Positions 1-5,930 of a stretch of 8,376 nucleotides of DNA are shown piece after piece. Source of the stretch: Bacteroidota bacterium (lineage in GTDB: Bacteria; Bacteroidota; Bacteroidia; NS11-12g; UBA955); NCBI GenBank assembly GCA_947450015.1, contig CANFUB010000102.1, positions 1-8,376 on the forward strand, in the 5' to 3' direction. The translations under genes were made by a program, and so were the position numbers. The notes below the pieces were generated by a model, which was not told the origin of the DNA, made no database searches, and was given only the letters and a program-made list of their open reading frames with translations. How positions within the stretch are numbered: position 1 is the first letter of the stretch; every line of letters starts with the position of its first letter.

Positions 1-929
1 ACGCGACCGAAAACTTTAAAGCCATCTGTTAATTTGTTTTTTATATTTTCTAAATAGGCTAAACCCAATAAGGCAGGACCGATGGTCATGCATAAATACA
101 ACAATGAAGGCGGATATTTCTCGACATCTAAAAATGACAAGAGACTATAAAGCCAAGTCCTTTGTATTGACCAATCACTTGGATTGCCGTATAAATTACT
201 TGCGCGCAATACAATGAAAAAAAGTATCAATGAGTAGCCTTTAATTTTTAAATAACGAATGCGCATTGCCTCTGAATAATCATTGGTATAGAGTTTTCCC
301 AAACAATAACCTAGCATCATTAAACCTGTCCAAGGCAGGAAAGGGTATACTATTAGCATAGAATGTCCATTAATAATATCGTAAGGTTTAAACACACCAT
401 GGTGCATTACATCCCATAAAAAACTTGGCTTAAAATTGGTTTGTTGCTCAAAATAATCGAGTGTATTGTGACCAAAAACAATGGCTAATCCCAAGGTTAA
501 AATCAACCAATAGGGCAAGAAAATAAATGCCCCCATGAATACCATACTAATGCCTATGGCCCAAATTACTTGCATGAAAAAGGCAGGGTAGCTCGGATTG
601 AACGACCATCCAAAAGTGTTGACGACTATCTCTAAAAGTATAAGCCAAAATCCACGTGTTATTAAAAATCGACTGAGCTCGGATTTTGTTTTTCTTAAGC
701 TTTGCAAATAAATGGAAGTGCCCGACAAAAAAATAAAAATGGGTGCGCAAAAATGGGTGATCCAACGTGTGAAATACAGCAGGGGAGTGGTGGTTGCCAA
801 GTCCATGGGATTGGCAGTGTTGGCCGAGAAATGAAAATAATCACGCACATGGTCGAGGGCCATAATCACCATCACAATGCCACGCAAAATATCAATGGAT
901 TCAATCCGTTTTTTTATTTGTTGTTCCAT
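1..929 (-). CDS. DUF1624 / HGSNAT-like multi-pass membrane protein (C-terminus cut by left edge)
   Basis: The reading frame runs without a stop from an ATG at 927-929 to the window edge, giving 309 visible residues. The N-terminus carries the family hallmark: RIESIDILRGIVMVIMALDH, then VRDYF (residues 9-31). This matches the LDxxRG...MxxDHxRDxF start of the DUF1624/heparan-alpha-glucosaminide N-acetyltransferase-like family, in the broader acyltransferase-3 superfamily. Hydrophobic segments follow at about 57-75, 92-105, 117-133, 136-153, 190-212 and 232-242, with another near 273-292. YPFLPWTGLMMLGYCLG (195-211) resembles the conserved YPxxPWxGxMxxGYxxG stretch. By family analogy it may move acyl groups across the inner membrane, with His27 a candidate functional residue; substrate and activity are inferred only. 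Bacterial members are usually about 350-400 residues, so some 50-90 residues are probably missing. It is divergent from the NTF2-like gene at 1073. Confidence 0.85.
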   Translation of the reverse strand, partial: MEQQIKKRIESIDILRGIVMVIMALDHVRDYFHFSANTANPMDLATTTPLLYFTRWITHFCAPIFIFLSGTSIYLQSLRKTKSELSRFLITRGFWLILLEIVVNTFGWSFNPSYPAFFMQVIWAIGISMVFMGAFIFLPYWLILTLGLAIVFGHNTLDYFEQQTNFKPSFLWDVMHHGVFKPYDIINGHSMLIVYPFLPWTGLMMLGYCLGKLYTNDYSEAMRIRYLKIKGYSLILFFIVLRASNLYGNPSDWSIQRTWLYSLLSFLDVEKYPPSLLYLCMTIGPALLGLAYLENIKNKLTDGFKVFGR

Positions 930-941
930 GCTTATACACAA

Positions 942-949
942 CAAACATA
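942..949 (-). promoter_or_regulatory. Candidate Bacteroidota -7 box (TATGTTTG) for the DUF1624 gene
   Basis: On the minus strand TATGTTTG fits the TAnnTTTG consensus of the Bacteroidota primary sigma factor. It ends 12 nt before the ATG at 929. I found no TTG at the usual -33 distance, so support rests on the -7 match and its position. If it is used, the 5' leader would be only about 5-8 nt. Confidence 0.4.
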
Positions 950-1072
950 ATTAATTTCTAAAGAAAAAAGGTGAAGTGTAATTGAAGCAAGTAATTATAA
1001 AATAGCCATAAACAAACGCTGCATGCATACAAAAAGGATAATTTATGTAAATATTTATTATTATTGTATAAC

Positions 1073-1552
1073 ATGTCAGCAGAGCAAAATAAAAATACAA
1101 TCATAGAATTTTATAGTGCCTTTCAAAACAAGGATTATAAAACAATGCAACAATGTTATGCCGATGAGGCTAATTTTAATGATGCTGTTTTTATAGATCT
1201 AAATGCAATTCAGGTAAAGGCCATGTGGGAGATGTTATGCAAACGCGGCAAAGATTTAACACTAGAATATAGCAACATTACAGCCGATGAAACATCAGGC
1301 ACTGCAGCATGGATAGCAACCTACACCTTCTCCACAACTGGTAAAAAAGTGATAAATAAAATCGAAGCAAAATTTAAATTTAAAGATGGTCGCATCATGC
1401 AACATACAGATGCTTTTGATTTTTATATTTGGGCCAAACAAGCCTTTGGAATAACTGGCTTCTTAATTGGATGGACCAACTTTTTTAAAGGCAAAGTGCA
1501 GGCGAAAGCCAATCAAAATTTGATCACATTCATGAATAGAAATGGGAACTAA
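1073..1552 (+). CDS. Nuclear transport factor 2 (NTF2) / SnoaL-like family protein
   Basis: This 159-residue soluble protein starts at the ATG at 1073. An in-frame TTG at 1064 would add three residues (MYN) and is less likely. The N-terminal helix with NTIIEFYSAFQNKDYKTMQQ and the following CYADEANFND are typical of the SnoaL-like cone fold: a helix pair, then a beta-sheet lining a pocket. The middle has MWEMLCKRGKDLTLEYSNI and AAWIATYTFSTTGKKVINKI. The later part has FKFKDGRIMQHTDAFDFYIW, then a WAKQAFGITGFLIGW segment characteristic of a bacterial NTF2-like subgroup. The fold serves enzymes (isomerases, cyclases, hydrolases) and plain binding proteins alike, so no reaction can be assigned. 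There is no signal peptide and no clear Shine-Dalgarno site upstream. It converges on the bestrophin gene, with 3 bp between the stop codons. Confidence 0.85.
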   Translation: MSAEQNKNTIIEFYSAFQNKDYKTMQQCYADEANFNDAVFIDLNAIQVKAMWEMLCKRGKDLTLEYSNITADETSGTAAWIATYTFSTTGKKVINKIEAKFKFKDGRIMQHTDAFDFYIWAKQAFGITGFLIGWTNFFKGKVQAKANQNLITFMNRNGN

Positions 1553-1555
1553 AAT

Positions 1556-2572
1556 TTAAAACAAAATATTTCTAACCGGTTGGATTTTTTCTGGCAAATC
1601 TTGCTCACCAAGCATGTCTCTTAAATCAATTTCGATGTTGCGTACAATGCTGTAAATGGGCACATCATTAATAAGGCCTTCAAAAGGATTCTCACTATAG
1701 TCGCCCATGTATTCCATCAAGGTAAATACCCATGATACCACTAAGTTAAATGGAATTAAGAGCCATAAATAATTATCGCCCAAGGCATGGAATTCAGACA
1801 GCATTCCAAATGGTAACAAGAAAGTAAAGATGATAATGAAAATAGTACTCGTCGTAGCAAATTGCCTTGGCAGTGGTGTGTTCTTAATACGCTCAGTTGC
1901 ACCTTGCTCTTTGTATAATTCTGTTATAAACGACTGTAATTCCATATGCCTATAATCATCAATTAGGCCTTTCTTTTTGAGGTTGGCTAAATGTTGCGAC
2001 TGTCTATCTAATAATTGGGCTGGTATGTTTTTCTTTTCTCTTACCCAACGCTCGTCTTCGTCGGAGAGGAATGGTGCCATTTCTTTTTCCAATGTTGCAA
2101 AGTCAAATTGTTTTTCGAAATAGTTGCGATAACGTTTATTTACTTTTTTTTGGTGTTCCCACTGCGTGCGCTGGCGCATCGAATGTTTTAATGCATACAA
2201 CCAAGCAATGTGTCGGTAAACTAAGGTTTGAATGGCGTTGTTAATCTCATTCTCATCAATTTCATTCTCGGTGTGGGTATTATTAATAAATGCTCGAGAT
2301 GCAGAGCTGAAGCTTCTGCTTAAGTTGGTAATGTTGCCCCAAGCTTTGCGAGCCTCCCAACTTCTGTCATAAGATTGATTGTTCTTGAAACCCACATAAA
2401 AGGCCACAGCGGTACCAATTAACGAAACGGGCAACCATGGGATAGCTACCCAAGTCCAATGAAAATAGTCGTAACAGAAATAGGCAATACAACCTGTGAA
2501 TAGCGACCATAGTATTAATCTCCAAGAGAATAAATACATAAATAATAAATCAAATTGGCGACCTACGTACAT
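1556..2572 (-). CDS. Bestrophin-family ion channel (UPF0187/YneE-like)
   Basis: A complete 338-residue protein of normal length for bacterial bestrophins, which form pentameric ion channels in the inner membrane. Animal members conduct chloride, while the characterised bacterial homologue from Klebsiella is cation-selective. Family signatures are clear. Membrane helices lie at about 16-34 and 41-61, followed by the near-invariant FKNNQSYDRSWEARKAWGNI (62-81). A long charged cytosolic helical region spans about 100-230. Later come the hydrophobic helices at about 240-258 and 267-287, and GDYSENPFEGLINDVP (290-305), which corresponds to the conserved ENPFG.D.NDLP region. Ion selectivity cannot be read from sequence. 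The ATG follows the stop of the upstream SDR gene after 2 nt (TAAGTATG), so the two are almost certainly co-transcribed and probably translationally coupled. No Shine-Dalgarno sequence is visible. Confidence 0.92.
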   Translation of the reverse strand: MYVGRQFDLLFMYLFSWRLILWSLFTGCIAYFCYDYFHWTWVAIPWLPVSLIGTAVAFYVGFKNNQSYDRSWEARKAWGNITNLSRSFSSASRAFINNTHTENEIDENEINNAIQTLVYRHIAWLYALKHSMRQRTQWEHQKKVNKRYRNYFEKQFDFATLEKEMAPFLSDEDERWVREKKNIPAQLLDRQSQHLANLKKKGLIDDYRHMELQSFITELYKEQGATERIKNTPLPRQFATTSTIFIIIFTFLLPFGMLSEFHALGDNYLWLLIPFNLVVSWVFTLMEYMGDYSENPFEGLINDVPIYSIVRNIEIDLRDMLGEQDLPEKIQPVRNILF

Positions 2573-2574
2573 AC

Positions 2575-3234
2575 TTATTTTGAGAGTTTAACAATGTCTT
2601 TAACTTCTAATATACATTTTCTATTGCCTTGTAAAGCAGCGTTAATCATTGCAATGCCAACTTCTTTTAAAGTGCATACAAAGTTTGGGAACAATAATCT
2701 TAGACCAGGATACATCCAATTGAAATATTTGTAGTATTTCAACGCGTTCTTTTGTCCTTTGGTGGGCAACATAAAGCCTGGTCGAAACATATAAGCCGCT
2801 TTAAATGGCAATGCCATCAATGCATTTTCTGTTTTGCCTTTGACACGGGCCCACATTGTTCTACCGCGTTCAGAACTATCGGTTCCACTACCTGAGACAT
2901 AACAAAATGTCATATCCGTATTGACAGATGCCAATATGCTTGCCATGTGCATTGTTAAATCATACGTTAAATGATTGAATTCTGGTTCTTTTTTGCCAAT
3001 TGAAGTTACACCTAAGTTAAAAAAACAGGCATTGTATCCACCTAATTGATCTGCAATTGGTGTTAAATTAAAAAAGTCGTTGTGAATGATTTCTTTAATT
3101 TTAGGATGTTTATAAAGAAAAGGTTTGCGATTGATGAGTAAAATACTTTCTACATCAGGATGCGCAATGCATTCTATCAATACACCTTCTCCAACCATGC
3201 CTGTAGCGCCAGTTATTATCACTTTAAGTTTCAT
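2575..3234 (-). CDS. Atypical SDR / NAD(P)-binding epimerase-like protein
   Basis: A Rossmann-fold protein beginning MKLKVIITGATGMVG, with the dinucleotide-binding motif GATGMVG right at the N-terminus. I chose the ATG at 3234 because it places the first beta-strand at the start, as families of this type do. An in-frame ATG at 3276 would add 14 polar residues (MESFTISKNNNIQK). Further landmarks are NRK after beta-2 (cofactor selection), FNLGVTSIGK after beta-4, and YVSGSGTDSSERGRTMW followed by ARVKGKTENAL. In the last block the usual SDR YxxxK catalytic pair reads WxxxK. The length (219 residues) suits the small COG0702-like or HTATIP2-like atypical SDRs. Substrate is unknown; it may be a redox sensor or chaperone-like protein rather than an enzyme. 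It is first in a two-gene operon with the bestrophin gene. Confidence 0.83.
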   Translation of the reverse strand: MKLKVIITGATGMVGEGVLIECIAHPDVESILLINRKPFLYKHPKIKEIIHNDFFNLTPIADQLGGYNACFFNLGVTSIGKKEPEFNHLTYDLTMHMASILASVNTDMTFCYVSGSGTDSSERGRTMWARVKGKTENALMALPFKAAYMFRPGFMLPTKGQKNALKYYKYFNWMYPGLRLLFPNFVCTLKEVGIAMINAALQGNRKCILEVKDIVKLSK

Positions 3235-3344
3235 TTTTTGTATGTTATTGTTTTTGGAAATTGTAAAGCTCTCCATTAAATGATAGAATAATTTGTATTT
3301 CTATTCTAATATGTAATTTAGTTTGATGGCCGAATTTCTAATGT

Positions 3345-3352
3345 CAAAAGTA
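3345..3352 (-). promoter_or_regulatory. Candidate -7 box (TACTTTTG) for the SDR-bestrophin operon
   Basis: Minus-strand TACTTTTG matches TAnnTTTG in the divergent intergenic region, about 110 nt upstream of the preferred SDR start. A TTG lies at 3378-3380, but the 25-nt spacer is longer than the usual 17-23. It is the only consensus box I found on this strand between the two divergent genes. Confidence 0.35.
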
Positions 3353-3506
3353 AGAAAAATAAGTAAAACGAAATGAACAATTTTAGCGGTTAATTGATGT
3401 AAAAAGGCAGGTAAACAAATGTTATCTTACCTTAAATTCAAAATATACATCAACAACTTTAATCAATGAACCTATGCTTTTCAATTCAAAACATTGCCAT
3501 CGACAT

Positions 3507-3522
3507 CATTTAATTTTAAATG
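3507..3522. repeat. AT-rich inverted repeat (CATTTAA-TT-TTAAATG)
   Basis: Two perfect 7-bp arms are separated by 2 bp. The repeat lies about 38 bp upstream of the -7 box at 3560, inside the 3277-3553 divergent intergenic stretch, so a regulator-binding site is possible. AT-rich palindromes of this size also arise by chance in such DNA. I see no gene, RNA or mobile element in the rest of that stretch. Confidence 0.3.
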
Positions 3523-3559
3523 GTGAAAAAAAAACTAAGCATTGTAACATAGAATGAAA

Positions 3560-3567
3560 TATTTTTG
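3560..3567 (+). promoter_or_regulatory. Bacteroidota -7 box (TATTTTTG) overlapping the nominal start of the GNAT-like gene
   Basis: TATTTTTG followed by CACC is a perfect TAnnTTTG box in the form commonly seen in this phylum. A TTG at 3542-3544 could be the -33 element, with a slightly short 15-nt spacer. The box lies downstream of the ATG at 3554, so transcripts from it would start near 3572-3574 and could not encode that ATG. This argues for the GTG at 3572 as the start. It should drive the GNAT-glycosyltransferase operon. Confidence 0.6.
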
Positions 3568-3571
3568 CACC

Positions 3572-4684
3572 GTGGAATATCAAATAGTAAAGGTTAGCAA
3601 TAAAAAGCAATTGGACGAATTTATTCAATTCCCCAAAGGACTTTATAAAAGCGATAAGAACTATATCATGCCGCTCGACAAGGACATTGCGGCTGTATTT
3701 AATGAAATCGAAAATCCTGCCTACAAAACAGGGGAGTGCATTCAATGGTTGCTTTATCAAAAGAATGAAATAATTGGTCGCGTTGCAGCATTTTATAACA
3801 AATTGCCAAGAACTGGCGTTATCACAGGTGGTATTGGCTTTTTCGAATGTATCAATAATCAAGAGGCAGCCAATTGTTTGTTTGATGAAGGTAAAAAATG
3901 GTTGAAAGAACATGGTTGCACCTATATGGATGGACCAATTAACTTTGGCGAACGCGATAGCTTTTGGGGCCTAATGGTAGATGGTTTTGAAAGTCCTAGT
4001 TACCGTGAGAATTACAACTTAAAATACTACAAAGCCCTCTTCGAAAATTATGGATTTGTGCACGAAATTGGTCAGACCACCTCACTCATTCATGAAGGCA
4101 TTTTTAATTTCGAACGCTTTAGTAAATTAGCGAGTAGAGTATTTGCTAACCCTACCTACACATTCGATCACATTCGCAAAAACAACCTCGAAAAATACGC
4201 AAAAGACTTTATTGAAATCTACAACCAAGCATGGGCGTTTCACGAGAATTTTGAGCCTATGACAATGGACAAAATAATGGTGTTAATGAAAATGATGAAA
4301 CCCATTATAGTTGAGAATCTAAATATATTTGCCTATGCAGATGGCAAGCCAGTGGGTTTTTACATTACTGTTATAGACGTGAACCAAATTTTCAAACATG
4401 TTAATGGAAAATTAAATTGGATTGGTAAACTTAAATTCTTGTATTATAAACGCAAAGTTAAACGCATTAGAGGCATTGTTTTTGGCGTTATACCCCAATA
4501 TCACAATACCGGTATGGAAGTGGCTTTGATTATGAAATTCCGCGAAGCCATACAAAGACAAACACAATATTCTGAAAATGAATTGGCCTGGATTGGCGAT
4601 TTCAATCCAAAAATGTTGAGTATGTTCGAGTCTATGGGCGCACAGCCAATTAAAAAGCACATTACTTACCGCTTTCAATTTTAA
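3572..4684 (+). CDS. GNAT-fold N-acyltransferase-like protein
   Basis: The protein has 370 residues from the GTG at 3572, or 376 from the ATG at 3554; residue numbers here use the longer form. I prefer 3572 because the promoter box at 3560-3567 lies inside the longer version. The N-terminal half has NKKQLDEFIQFPKGLYKSDK, GRVAAFYN (75-82), then GGIGFFECINN. It also has YMDGPINFGERDSFWGLMVDGFESP (124-148), YNLKYYKALFENYGF (154-168) and GQTTSLIHEG. These are hallmarks of a widespread family of about 370-residue proteins annotated as N-acetyltransferases, with two GNAT-like halves as in FemABX-type enzymes. The C-terminal half ends in a GNAT-like block, RGIVFGVIPQYHNTGMEVAL to WIGDFNPKMLSMFESMGAQP. 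No signal peptide or membrane span is visible. The substrate is unknown; acylation of a lipid or envelope component is an inference from the glycosyltransferase 9 bp downstream. Confidence 0.75.
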   Translation: MEYQIVKVSNKKQLDEFIQFPKGLYKSDKNYIMPLDKDIAAVFNEIENPAYKTGECIQWLLYQKNEIIGRVAAFYNKLPRTGVITGGIGFFECINNQEAANCLFDEGKKWLKEHGCTYMDGPINFGERDSFWGLMVDGFESPSYRENYNLKYYKALFENYGFVHEIGQTTSLIHEGIFNFERFSKLASRVFANPTYTFDHIRKNNLEKYAKDFIEIYNQAWAFHENFEPMTMDKIMVLMKMMKPIIVENLNIFAYADGKPVGFYITVIDVNQIFKHVNGKLNWIGKLKFLYYKRKVKRIRGIVFGVIPQYHNTGMEVALIMKFREAIQRQTQYSENELAWIGDFNPKMLSMFESMGAQPIKKHITYRFQF

Positions 4685-4693
4685 TTTTAAATC

Positions 4694-5872
4694 GTGAATT
4701 TACTTTTTATTGCCAATCGCTTTCCCTATCCACCCTTTAGAGGCGATAAATTGAAAATTTACAACCTAGCAACTCAGTTGTCAAAGCAGCATACTCTTCA
4801 TCTTATAACGTTTGCTGAATCGGATAAGGACTATAATTATATCCCCGAATTGCAATCCATTTTTAAAACCATTGAAGTCGTTAGATTACCGAAATGGAAA
4901 AGTGTTTTGAATGTTGGATTAGGCATGTTTGGTAAACTGCCTTTACAAGTAAATTATTTCAAAAGCACTCGATTTAATAATGCTTTATCGCAATTGTTGA
5001 AAAAAGAAAAGTTTGATGCCGTGCACGTCCAACACCTCAGAATGGCCCAATACGCTATCCATAAAAAAGAACTAAAACGCATCCTTGACTTACCCGACGC
5101 ATTTTCTCTCTACTGGCAAAGAAGAAAGACCGTTAAACGCAATATATTGGTAACCCTTTTAGATAATATCGAAAGCAAAAGGGTAATGGCGTATGAAAAA
5201 TACATTCTAAATGAATTTAACCTTAACCTGGTTTGTTCAGTAGAAGATAAAAACTTTCTCATAAAAACACATGGCATTGCTAATATCAGTGTTTTACCCA
5301 ATGGTGTTGATACGCACAAATTTAAACCCATGGTACATGATTACAGTGCAGCAGATACCTTGCTTTTTACAGGAAACATGGATTATGCACCCAATGTGGA
5401 TGCTGTTGTTTATTTTGTAGAAGATGTTTTTCCGCTGATTAAAAAAGAGCATCCAAACGTTAAATTTATTATCGCTGGTCAACGTCCAATAGACAAGGTT
5501 TTAGCCCTGGCCAATGGACATGATATTGAAGTAACAGGTTTCATACCTGAATTGCAAACGATGTATAATTCTGCTAGCATTGTAGTGGCACCACTCAGAT
5601 TTGGCGCAGGCACACAAAACAAAGTTTTAGAGGCCATGGCCATGGGTATTCCTGTCGTTTGTTCTAATATTGGCTTCGAAGGTTTGGGCATTGCCGATGG
5701 TGATGGCGCCTTTATGAGAACCAATGCAAAAGATTTTGCCCAAACAGTAAATTTGTTGTTAAATGATGAAGCCTTGCGTAAATCAACTGGTATCAAGGGT
5801 TCTGAAGCAATTGCGGATAATTTTAGTTGGGAAAAAATTGCTGCTTTACTCGACAATTATCTTTCTCATTAA
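4694..5872 (+). CDS. Glycosyltransferase family 4 (GT-B fold), sugar transferase
   Basis: A complete 392-residue retaining GT-B glycosyltransferase. The N-terminal acceptor domain opens with MNLLFIANRFPYPPFRGDKLKIYNLA, the start seen in the PEP-CTERM/exosortase-associated sugar transferase subgroup. The C-terminal donor domain has VLPNGVDTHKF (200-210), LLFTGNMDYAPNVDAVVYF (223-241), KFIIAGQRP (257-265), VTGFIPEL (280-287) and FGAGTQNKVLEAMAMGIPVV (303-322). In the EX7E region the second Glu is E313, while the first position is Ala305, as is common in this subgroup. It starts with GTG: an in-frame TAA at 4688-4690 leaves no upstream alternative. It lies 9 bp after the GNAT-like gene, with no separate promoter visible, so the two are probably one operon. 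It likely uses a nucleotide sugar at the cytosolic face to build a glycolipid, polysaccharide or glycan; donor and acceptor are unknown. No exosortase or polysaccharide genes are in view. Confidence 0.9.
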   Translation: MNLLFIANRFPYPPFRGDKLKIYNLATQLSKQHTLHLITFAESDKDYNYIPELQSIFKTIEVVRLPKWKSVLNVGLGMFGKLPLQVNYFKSTRFNNALSQLLKKEKFDAVHVQHLRMAQYAIHKKELKRILDLPDAFSLYWQRRKTVKRNILVTLLDNIESKRVMAYEKYILNEFNLNLVCSVEDKNFLIKTHGIANISVLPNGVDTHKFKPMVHDYSAADTLLFTGNMDYAPNVDAVVYFVEDVFPLIKKEHPNVKFIIAGQRPIDKVLALANGHDIEVTGFIPELQTMYNSASIVVAPLRFGAGTQNKVLEAMAMGIPVVCSNIGFEGLGIADGDGAFMRTNAKDFAQTVNLLLNDEALRKSTGIKGSEAIADNFSWEKIAALLDNYLSH

Positions 5873-5891
5873 ATCGCCTTAAATAAAAATA

Positions 5892-5908
5892 ATTTTAATA
5901 GGTAAAAT
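5892..5908 (+). terminator. Weak AT-only hairpin, possible terminator of the GNAT-GT operon
   Basis: ATTTTA (5892-5897) can pair with TAAAAT (5903-5908) around an ATAGG loop, and imperfect outer AT pairing could extend it. A run of T follows at 5914-5918. The stem has no G-C pairs and overlaps the E2 promoter region, so termination here would be weak at best and read-through into the E2 gene is plausible. Confidence 0.2.
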
Positions 5909-5911
5909 ATT

Positions 5912-5919
5912 TATTTTTG
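5912..5919 (+). promoter_or_regulatory. Bacteroidota -7 box (TATTTTTG) for the E2 gene
   Basis: The box is identical to the one at 3560. It ends 11 nt before the ATG at 5931. No TTG is seen at the -33 distance. An AGGA at 5921-5924, 6 nt before the ATG, resembles a Shine-Dalgarno site, but a transcript starting about 5-7 nt after the box would exclude most or all of it. Confidence 0.55.
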
Positions 5920-5930
5920 CAGGAATAATT

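Noticed and set aside
547..765. Minus-strand open frame in a second frame of the DUF1624 gene
   Set aside because: It overlaps the same strand's convincing coding frame and has no recognisable features.
702..950. Open frame on the plus strand opposite the DUF1624 gene
   Set aside because: Low-complexity translation without family resemblance; the opposite strand encodes a clear membrane protein over the whole stretch.
1020..1027. Perfect palindrome TGCATGCA between the divergent DUF1624 and NTF2-like genes
   Set aside because: Eight bases, single copy, with no matching site or known operator; likely chance.
1059..1066. TATTATTG as a possible -7 box for the NTF2-like gene
   Set aside because: It departs from TAnnTTTG at one position inside an AT-repeat tract and has no -33 element. 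It would also start transcription right at the ATG.
3419..3513. Two tiny overlapping plus-strand frames (16 and 15 codons, joined by ATGA) upstream of the GNAT-like gene
   Set aside because: The arrangement resembles a leader peptide pair, but there is no regulatory codon run, ribosome site or attenuator hairpin. The promoter box at 3560 lies downstream, so they would not be on the operon's message.
4412..4678. Minus-strand frame opposite the end of the GNAT-like gene
   Set aside because: It is antisense to a conserved GNAT block and shows no independent coding evidence.
5479..5856. 125-codon minus-strand frame opposite the glycosyltransferase
   Set aside because: It is a shadow of conserved GT4 coding sequence, with no start-region signals and no family resemblance.
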